DNA of 64,000 nt, from positions 248,001-312,000 of the forward strand of contig NZ_JAQQFV010000003.1 in NCBI RefSeq assembly GCF_029675105.1, read 5' to 3'. The notes under the pieces were generated by a model. The model was not told the DNA's origin. It was given only the letters and a program-made list of their open reading frames with translations, and did no database searches. The translations under genes and the position numbers were made by a program. This stretch comes from Nocardia anocheti. Its GTDB lineage: Bacteria; Actinomycetota; Actinomycetes; Mycobacteriales; Mycobacteriaceae. Below are positions 58,541 through 64,000 of the stretch, piece by piece. Each line of letters begins with the position of its first letter. Position 1 is the first letter of the stretch.

Positions 58541-60016
58541 TCAGCCGTGACTCATGCCGCTCATGTCCATGGGCGCGGGCTGCTGGCCCGGCGCCAGGAC
58601 GAGGAACTGGCCCATCATGCCCTGATCCTCGTGGTGCAGGAGGTGGCAGTGGTACATGTACGGGAAGGTGGGGTCGGCGTGGTCGGTGAAGCGCATGGCC
58701 AGGGTGTAGGTGCGGTGGGGTTCGGTGTAGACGGTGTCCTTCCAGCCGGACAGGGGCGGAGGCGGCGGGTTGCCGTCGACCGCCACGACCTGGAACCGGA
58801 CATCGTGGATGTGGAAGTTGTGCGGCCAGTTGTCCCTGTTGCGGACCGTCCAGACCTCGGTGGTGTCGAGCGGGATGGTCATATCGATGCGGTTCATGTC
58901 CATGCGGCGGTTGTTGATCATGAACCACCGCAGCTCGAAGGACCGGGTCGGCGCCGTGTTCGCGGCGACCAGGGGCACCATCGGGGCCAGCGTCGCGGGC
59001 AGAGCCGGTGCGGGGCGCAGGGTTTCGGCGGCGCGCAGGGTCAGGATGTCGAAGGTGTCGTCGAAACCGAACTCGCGCGCCCGGTCGATGCCCGCGCGCA
59101 CGATGATCGGCAGGGACCGTACCGTGACGTTCTCGCCGGGCGTCATCGTCACCACGATCTCGGCTCGTTCGCCGGGGCTGAGCTGGATGTCGGTGAGCCG
59201 CGCGGGTTTCGGGAGCAGTCCGCCGTCGGTGCCGATCAGGTCGAAGGCGCGGCCGTCGGCGAAGGCGAGCCGATAGAGCCGTCCGGAGGAGCCGTTGAGG
59301 ACGCGCAGCCGGACCCGCTCGGTGGTGACGTCGAGGTGCGCATCCGCGATGCCATTGGTGACGATGGTGTCGCCGAGCAGTCCGACATCGGTGGTGTCGG
59401 CTTCGTCGAGCGCGCCGCCGGGGGTGAACCGGCGATCCTGGACGACCAGCGGTATGTCGTCCACGCCGTAGTCGTGCGGGAGACCGAGGGCGTCGGCGTC
59501 CTCGTCGTCGATCAGGAAGAACCCGGAAAGCCCCCGCTGGACATGCTTTTCGGTGGCACCGTGCGGATGCGGGTGATACCAGAGCGTGGCGGCGGCCTGC
59601 TCGACCGTCCACTCCGGTGACCACGTCGCGCCGGGCGCGATCATCTGATGCGGACCGCCGTCCCATCGGGCGGGCACGTGCATGCCGTGCCAGTGCACGG
59701 AGGTGGCCTCGGGGAGCGCGTTGGTGACGGTGACCGCGACCCGGTCCCCGCGCTGGGCACGCAGGGTCGGGCCGAGGACGTCGCCGCTGTAACCCCAGGT
59801 GGGTGTCCGTGACCCGCGCACCATCTCGGTAGCGCCCGGCTGAGCCCGCAGACCGAACCGGCGCACCCCGTCGGCACCGACGACCGGGACGGCGAGCGGC
59901 GGAATGGGCAGCGGCCGCGTGGTCCCGGCGGGTGCGCCGGTGCGGACCGCGCAGCCCGTGGCGGCGATCACCGGTGCCAGGACCATGCCGGTGAGAAATC
60001 CTCGTCGCGAGACCAC
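58541..60016 (-). CDS. Tat-exported multicopper oxidase
   Basis: 491 residues. Twin-arginine signal SRRGFLTGMVLAPVIAATGC, with a Cys that could be lipidated (AATGC). Three cupredoxin domains with all copper ligands visible: VHWHGMHVPARWD (about 107-119), LWYHPHPHGATEKH (about 143-156), NFHIHDVRFQVVA (about 397), and MYHCHLLHHEDQGMMGQF (about 453-470), where HCHxxxHEDQGMM gives the type 1 and trinuclear sites. The late Met-His-rich tail PAPMDMSGMSHG is typical. Probable cuprous or phenol oxidase outside the membrane, in copper tolerance or lignin-like oxidation. Divergent from the two-component system; a functional link is not shown. Confidence 0.93.
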   Translation of the reverse strand: MVSRRGFLTGMVLAPVIAATGCAVRTGAPAGTTRPLPIPPLAVPVVGADGVRRFGLRAQPGATEMVRGSRTPTWGYSGDVLGPTLRAQRGDRVAVTVTNALPEATSVHWHGMHVPARWDGGPHQMIAPGATWSPEWTVEQAAATLWYHPHPHGATEKHVQRGLSGFFLIDDEDADALGLPHDYGVDDIPLVVQDRRFTPGGALDEADTTDVGLLGDTIVTNGIADAHLDVTTERVRLRVLNGSSGRLYRLAFADGRAFDLIGTDGGLLPKPARLTDIQLSPGERAEIVVTMTPGENVTVRSLPIIVRAGIDRAREFGFDDTFDILTLRAAETLRPAPALPATLAPMVPLVAANTAPTRSFELRWFMINNRRMDMNRIDMTIPLDTTEVWTVRNRDNWPHNFHIHDVRFQVVAVDGNPPPPPLSGWKDTVYTEPHRTYTLAMRFTDHADPTFPYMYHCHLLHHEDQGMMGQFLVLAPGQQPAPMDMSGMSHG

Positions 60017-60198
60017 GCGTACTCCTTCGTGTGCGGACAGTTCGGGGATCGGAATTCCAGCCTGGACCAGGGGCGACGCCGAGAACTCCGCCGTGCGGCC
60101 GGGCCTGGTCGCCCGGATTGCGCCCGCGCGGCCCTTGCGGACGCGCCGACGGCGTGCTAGCGCAGGGATCGGGTCGTCGGGTCACCTACCGTGGGGGC

Positions 60199-61350
60199 GT
60201 GATCGACACCCCGTCCCGCCGTATCCCGCGGTCGCTGCTGCGTGTGCTGCCGCTGGTGGTCATCCCGATCCTGCTGCTGGCCAGCACGTATCCGGGGCAG
60301 TACCGGGTGCCCGCGCACTACTGGGCGTTGGCGCTCACGGCGGGCGTGGTGTTCCTCGCCGGGGCGCGGTGGCCGCTGGTCACCTCGCTGCTGCTCTCGG
60401 CGCTGGCGGTGCCGATGCTGCGGACACCGGCGTGGGGCGTGTCCGGCCTGGTGCCGTATCTGGGGGCGATCGCGCTGGTCGACGTTCTCGCGCGCACCCA
60501 CCGCGCATGGATCGTCTGGGTGGCCACGGCGGGGTGGGCGGTCGCGGTGGTGCTGGGGCGGGTGGGACTGCACGAGGACGCCTCCATCGGCCGCGCGTCC
60601 ACAGTGGTCGAGGCCGCGGCCTACGTGGGTCTGCCGCTGCTGCTCGGGCTGTATCTGCGTGGACAACGCGATCTCGCGGAGAACCTGCGGCTGCGCGCGG
60701 CCGAGGCCGAGGCCCGCACCCGCGTCGACGAACGCGGCGCCCTCGCCAGGGAACTCCACGATGTGGTCGCCCACCACATCGCCTCGATCATCCTGCGGAT
60801 CTCGGTGGCCGGACACGTCGTGCGCGACGCCGACCCGCGCGTGGTCGCCGTCCTCGACGACGTCCGCGCGACCGCCGCGGCCGCCCTCGCCGACATCCGC
60901 CGCCTGCTCGCGGCCCTGCGCGACCCGGCCTTCGGCACCGTCGCCCTGGTCGACGCCGACGCGGTCGACACCGAGATCGCCGCCGCGCTCACCCGCACCC
61001 GCGCCGCGGGCTTTTCCGTCGACGCCGAGGTCACGGCCGAACTCGGCGGACTCGACGCGATCACCCGCCTCACCCTGCTGCGGCTGATCCAGGAATCGCT
61101 GACCAATGTCATGAAACACGCCGATCCCACGGTGCCGGTGCGGGTGTCGATCGCCGGACGCGACGGCGGCCTCGCGGTCGACATCCTCAGCGGCGGTCAC
61201 GCGGCGGCGTCCGTCGCCGGGCACGGGATCGTCGGGATGCGCGAACGCACCGCCCTGGCCGGAGGCACGGTGTCGGCCGGACCCGACGGACACGGCTGGG
61301 CGGTGCGGGCCTGGTTGCCCGGCCGGGCCCGAGACGAGGAGCTCACATGA
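60199..61350 (+). CDS. Two-component sensor histidine kinase, NarL-type (HisKA_3)
   Basis: 383 residues from the GTG at 60199, with GGGGG just before it; the longer frame upstream lies over the multicopper oxidase promoter and looks non-coding. Five or six membrane helices fill residues 1-155 (LLRVLPLVVIPILLLAS, YWALALTAGVVFLAGA, WPLVTSLLLSALAVPM, YLGAIALVDVLA, WIVWVATAGWAVAVVL, AAAYVGLPLLLGLYL). A linker coiled coil follows, then the DHp motif ARELHDVVAHHIASIIL (phospho-His about residue 188) and an HATPase_c domain with RLIQESLTNVMKHA (N box) and GHGIVGMRERTALAGG (G box). The signal is unknown. ATGA overlap with its response regulator. Confidence 0.92.
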   Translation: MIDTPSRRIPRSLLRVLPLVVIPILLLASTYPGQYRVPAHYWALALTAGVVFLAGARWPLVTSLLLSALAVPMLRTPAWGVSGLVPYLGAIALVDVLARTHRAWIVWVATAGWAVAVVLGRVGLHEDASIGRASTVVEAAAYVGLPLLLGLYLRGQRDLAENLRLRAAEAEARTRVDERGALARELHDVVAHHIASIILRISVAGHVVRDADPRVVAVLDDVRATAAAALADIRRLLAALRDPAFGTVALVDADAVDTEIAAALTRTRAAGFSVDAEVTAELGGLDAITRLTLLRLIQESLTNVMKHADPTVPVRVSIAGRDGGLAVDILSGGHAAASVAGHGIVGMRERTALAGGTVSAGPDGHGWAVRAWLPGRARDEELT

Positions 61351-61985
61351 TCACGATCCTGCTGGCCGACGACCAGCGACTGGTCCGCGCCGGGCTGCGC
61401 ATGCTCATCGAGGACACCGCCGACCTCACCGTCGTCGGGGAGGCGGCCGACGGGGTCGAGGCGGTCCGCCTCCACACCGAACTCGCGCCGGACCTCGTCG
61501 TCATGGACCTGCGCATGCCCGGGCTCGACGGTGTCGCCGCCACCCGGCAGATCCTCGCGTCGGCGCCGCGCGCGAAAGTCCTCGTGCTCACCACCTTCGA
61601 CGACGACGAACACCTGCTCCCCGCGCTCGCGGCCGGAGCCGCGGGCTATTTCGTCAAGGACACCGAGCCCGCGGTACTGCTCGACGCGATCCGCCGCACC
61701 GTCGACGGCGACCTGCTGTTCTCACCCGCCCTGCTGCGCCGCCTCATCACCCGCGCGGTCGAAGCGCCCACCGCCGAAACCGTCGCGCCGCCAGCGGATC
61801 TGACCGCACGCGAACACGACGTGCTCCGCCTGGTGGGGCAGGGGTACGGCAATCAGGCGATCGCCGAACGCCTGCATCTGGGCGTGAGCACCGTGAAAAG
61901 CCACGTCGCCCATCTGCTGGAGAAGACCGGCACCGACAATCGCGTCCGGCTGGCGGTCTATGCCTCCAAGCTCACCGAACGCTGA
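61347..61985 (+). CDS. NarL/FixJ-family response regulator
   Basis: 212 residues. Receiver domain with LLADDQRLVRAGLRML (acidic pocket), phospho-acceptor Asp in DLVVMDLRMPGLDGV (about residue 53), Thr in VLVLTTFDDDEH, and Lys in GYFVKDTEP. C-terminal LuxR-type HTH: DLTAREHDVLRLVGQGYGNQ, AIAERLHLGVSTVKSHVAHL (about 172-191). Its start overlaps the kinase stop. A hairpin at 62086-62108 may terminate the operon. Confidence 0.95.
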   Translation: MITILLADDQRLVRAGLRMLIEDTADLTVVGEAADGVEAVRLHTELAPDLVVMDLRMPGLDGVAATRQILASAPRAKVLVLTTFDDDEHLLPALAAGAAGYFVKDTEPAVLLDAIRRTVDGDLLFSPALLRRLITRAVEAPTAETVAPPADLTAREHDVLRLVGQGYGNQAIAERLHLGVSTVKSHVAHLLEKTGTDNRVRLAVYASKLTER

Positions 61986-62002
61986 AAGTTCGCTCACACC
62001 TT

Positions 62003-62016
62003 TGTGATCCGTCACA
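62003..62016. promoter_or_regulatory. CRP-like inverted repeat
   Basis: TGTGATCCGTCACA has perfect TGTGA/TCACA arms but a 4-bp centre instead of the 6 bp of a classical CRP site. It lies 116 bp before the esterase start. Weak evidence. Confidence 0.3.
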
Positions 62017-62085
62017 GAGGTCGTCGAGACGGTGACGAATCGGTATGAAACAGGTAACGATCATGTGATCACGCCCGATACTGTG

Positions 62086-62111
62086 ACAGACCGCACTGAG
62101 CGGTCTGTTTT
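62086..62111 (+). terminator. Hairpin with U-tract after the two-component operon
   Basis: ACAGACCGC (62086-62094) and GCGGTCTGT (62100-62108) pair perfectly around ACTGA and are followed by TTT. It is 100 bp after the response-regulator stop and ends 20 bp before the esterase ATG. It reads as an intrinsic terminator, but a 9-bp symmetric site at this place could also be an operator. Confidence 0.6.
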
Positions 62112-62131
62112 CGGTGTTGGAGGTTCGATCG

Positions 62132-63172
62132 ATGAGGTGCCGCAGCGCGGTGTCGGCGTTGGCAGCGGTGTTCGTGGCGATGGGACCGGCGGTGTCCGGC
62201 GCGGCGCTCGCCGAAGGTCCGGGACCCGGTGTCACCGTGGCGAACCGGGCCATCGCGATCGACGGGTCCCGCGCCGAGGTGGTCTCGGTCTCCGGTCGGC
62301 AGGTGACGGTACGCATCCACTCCGCCGCCATGGGCCGCGATGTCTCGGTGAAGGTGCAGCGGCCCGCCGACGCCTCGGTGCCGCGCCCCGCGCTGTATCT
62401 GGTCAACGGGGCCGGTGGTGGCGAGGACACGGCCACCTGGGAACACAACACCGATGTCGTCGACTTCCTGGCCACCAAGAACGTCAATGTGGTGATGCCG
62501 ATCGGCGGCGCCTGGAGCTACTACACCGACTGGCGCGAACCCGATCCCACCCTCGGCGTGAACAAGTGGCGCACCTTCTTCCTCGACGAACTGCCCACTC
62601 TGATCGACGCCATGTTCCACACCACCGGCCGCAACGCCATCGCCGCCAACTCCATGACGGTCACCTCGATCCTGCAATTGGCCATCGCCAAGCCCGGCCT
62701 GTTCCGCTCGGTCGCCGCCTACAGCGGCTGCGCCCAGATCAGCGACCCGGTGGGCAGGCAGTTCGTGAACGTGGTCGTCGGGACCGGCGGCGGGAACGCC
62801 TCGAACATGTACGGTCCGCCCGGCGATCCCGCCTGGGCCGCCAATGATCCCGTCGTCAACGCCGAGGGGCTGCGCGGCACCAAGCTCTACATCTCCAACG
62901 GCAACGGCCTGCCCGGCGAGTACGACAAATTCGGCGACCCGCACCTGATCACCTGGGGCCCGGTCGGACTGGCCAACCAGATCGTGGTAGGTGGGGTGAT
63001 CGAGGCGGCCACCAACTGGTGCACCCAGAACCTGCAGGACCGCCTCGCCGAACTCGACATCCCGGCCACCTTCGACCTGTCCACGCAGGGCACCCACTCG
63101 TGGGGCTACTGGCAGAAGGCGTTCAAGAACTCCTGGCCGCTGCTGGCCGAGGGCATGGAGATGCCCGCCTGA
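62132..63172 (+). CDS. Secreted antigen-85/mycolyltransferase-like esterase
   Basis: 346 residues from the ATG at 62132 (GGAGG 8 bp upstream). Signal peptide SAVSALAAVFVAMGPAVSGA then ALAEG. The mature part starts with a strand-rich domain and has antigen-85-type blocks: YLVNGAGGGEDTATWEHNTD (about 91-110, oxyanion loop), NVVMPIGGAWSYYTDW, and TFFLDELPTLIDAMFHTTGR. The nucleophile elbow reads ANSMTVTSILQLA, where the usual G-x-S-M is A-N-S-M. Candidate acid is Glu in GLPGEYDKFGD and base is His in TQGTHSWGYWQKAFKNSWP. Family members transfer mycolic acids to trehalose or arabinogalactan outside the membrane. It may be an active paralogue with altered elbow. Confidence 0.85.
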   Translation: MRCRSAVSALAAVFVAMGPAVSGAALAEGPGPGVTVANRAIAIDGSRAEVVSVSGRQVTVRIHSAAMGRDVSVKVQRPADASVPRPALYLVNGAGGGEDTATWEHNTDVVDFLATKNVNVVMPIGGAWSYYTDWREPDPTLGVNKWRTFFLDELPTLIDAMFHTTGRNAIAANSMTVTSILQLAIAKPGLFRSVAAYSGCAQISDPVGRQFVNVVVGTGGGNASNMYGPPGDPAWAANDPVVNAEGLRGTKLYISNGNGLPGEYDKFGDPHLITWGPVGLANQIVVGGVIEAATNWCTQNLQDRLAELDIPATFDLSTQGTHSWGYWQKAFKNSWPLLAEGMEMPA

Positions 63173-64000
63173 TCAGTCCAGCTCGAACAGGCGCGCCGCG
63201 TTGTCGTGGCACACCCCGCGCAGCCAGTCGGGGCCGAGGTCGAGCCGCTCCAGCGCGGTGATCGCCTCGGCGTACGGGTAGGGGATGTTGGGGAAGTCGC
63301 TGCCGAACAGGATGCGGTCGCCGAAGCGCAGCAGCCGCTCGCGTTCGGCGGGTGGGAACGGCGCGCCGCTCTCGCTGAAGTCGGTCCAGACCATGGTGGT
63401 GTCGAGGTGCAGGTCCGGGTACCGCTCGGCCAGGTCGAGGAACTCGGTGTACTCGGGCGTGCCCATGTGCGCGATGATCAGGCGCAGCGCCGGATGACGG
63501 CGCAGCAGTTCGGCGATGGGTGCCGGACCGGTGAATTCGCCCGGGGCGGGCCCGGACCCGCAGTGGATCACGATCGGCGTCCGTGACGCGGCCAGGATCG
63601 CCCACACCGGGTCCAGCAGCGGATCGAGCGGGGAGAACGCGCCGACCTGGATGTGCACCTTGAAGACCCGCGCGCCCCGGTCCAGTGCCTCACGGACATA
63701 GTCCGGCGCCGACGGTTCGGGATAGAACGTGGCCGTGTGCAGGCAGTCGGGGGTGCGGGCGGCGAACTCGGCGGTCCACTCGTTGAGCCAGGCGCCCATG
63801 TCGGGCTTGTGTGGGTAGACCAGGGAGGTGAACGCGCGAACACCGAACTCGCGCAGGGTCTTCAAGCGGACCTGCTCGTCGTCGCGGTAGGTGATCGGCC
63901 ACGGCTTGCCGGTGAGCGGGCCCGCCGCGTCGAAGTAGGCCCACACCTTGCGCATCACCTGGTCGGGCATGAAATGGGTGTGCACGTCGACGATCGCGGG
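63173..64000 (-). CDS. Amidohydrolase family protein (TIM-barrel, amidohydrolase 2), 5' end cut by window
   Basis: 275 residues are visible; the frame continues past 64000, where the sequence reads AIVDVHTHFMPDQV with the metal-binding HxH. Further blocks are ARVFKVHIQVGAFSPLDPLL (about 120-139), IVIHCGSGPAPGEF (metal His), RLIIAHMGTPEYTEFLDLA (metal His) and RILFGSDFPNIPYPYAEAI (catalytic/metal Asp, about 236-254), followed by a C-terminal NAARLFEL. This is the ACMSD-like amidohydrolase 2 group: decarboxylases or hydrolases in aromatic and other catabolism. Its stop abuts that of the esterase (TGATCA). Confidence 0.9.
   Translation of the reverse strand, partial: PAIVDVHTHFMPDQVMRKVWAYFDAAGPLTGKPWPITYRDDEQVRLKTLREFGVRAFTSLVYPHKPDMGAWLNEWTAEFAARTPDCLHTATFYPEPSAPDYVREALDRGARVFKVHIQVGAFSPLDPLLDPVWAILAASRTPIVIHCGSGPAPGEFTGPAPIAELLRRHPALRLIIAHMGTPEYTEFLDLAERYPDLHLDTTMVWTDFSESGAPFPPAERERLLRFGDRILFGSDFPNIPYPYAEAITALERLDLGPDWLRGVCHDNAARLFELD

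Noticed and set aside
62003..62016. True CRP site before the esterase
   Set aside because: The arm spacing is 4 bp instead of 6, so it is listed only as a weak inverted repeat.
1..64000. CRISPR array, tRNA, rRNA, prophage or insertion sequence
   Set aside because: No regularly spaced repeats, cloverleaf, rRNA segment, transposase, integrase or phage structural gene was found on either strand.

Overview
The window is high-GC DNA with dense, short-gapped operons and frequent GTG starts and ATGA/TGATG overlaps. It carries a methylmalonyl-CoA mutase operon, F420-type luciferase-like oxidoreductases, a PAS-ANTAR protein, an antigen-85-like esterase, DrrAB-type exporters and PapA-like acyltransferases. 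Together these point to a mycolic-acid actinomycete, most likely Nocardia or a close relative (inference from gene content; no database search was run). No rRNA, tRNA, CRISPR array, insertion sequence or integrase was seen.

Layout. 1-3.0 kb: a SUKH-like protein, an HxlR regulator divergent from an odd Rossmann/membrane chimera, and a secreted histidine phosphatase. 3.2-10.0 kb: a divergent catabolic-looking locus. On the minus strand are an epoxide-hydrolase-like protein, a PF10118-like protein, an oxygenase reductase and a TetR regulator. On the plus strand are a D-aminoacylase-like amidohydrolase, a frameshifted enoyl-CoA hydratase and a TetR-like protein without a DNA-binding domain. 10-15 kb: small secreted proteins, a nitroreductase, an F420-type oxidoreductase, a PAS-ANTAR protein, and a TetR regulator divergent from its own HTH-less paralogue across a palindrome. 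15-17 kb: a GH15 hydrolase.

16.9-22.8 kb and 44.8-50.7 kb are two paralogous five-gene operons in the same order and orientation: condensation-type acyltransferase, glycosyltransferase, DrrA ATPase, DrrB permease, second condensation-superfamily acyltransferase. The second operon runs into a 1,964-residue NRPS (C-A-T-C-T-reductase). An IdeR/DtxR-like iron box lies in the 45-bp gap just before the NRPS. Read together, this is a candidate iron-responsive, glycosylated and acylated lipopeptide pathway with its own ABC exporter. The first operon is a second copy without an NRPS. This is the strongest candidate for an undescribed system in the window.

23-29.5 kb holds a lipid kinase, membrane proteins, an MFS exporter, a 33-codon free-standing peptide gene with its own promoter and terminator, and small proteins. 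29.4-37.7 kb is a sulfonate/organosulfur scavenging operon: SsuABC-type ABC transporter, DszA/NtaA-type monooxygenase, TauD-type dioxygenase, an AprA-like flavoprotein with a ferredoxin, and an IclR regulator. It contains two Cys-containing short upstream frames that resemble mycobacterial cysteine-responsive attenuators.

The rest is a DUF6191-like protein, RNase HI with an extra Cys/His domain, a GH43-like secreted protein, a VTT-domain membrane protein, mutA-mutB-meaB, a Tat multicopper oxidase, a NarL-type two-component system, the antigen-85-like esterase and an amidohydrolase cut by the window end.
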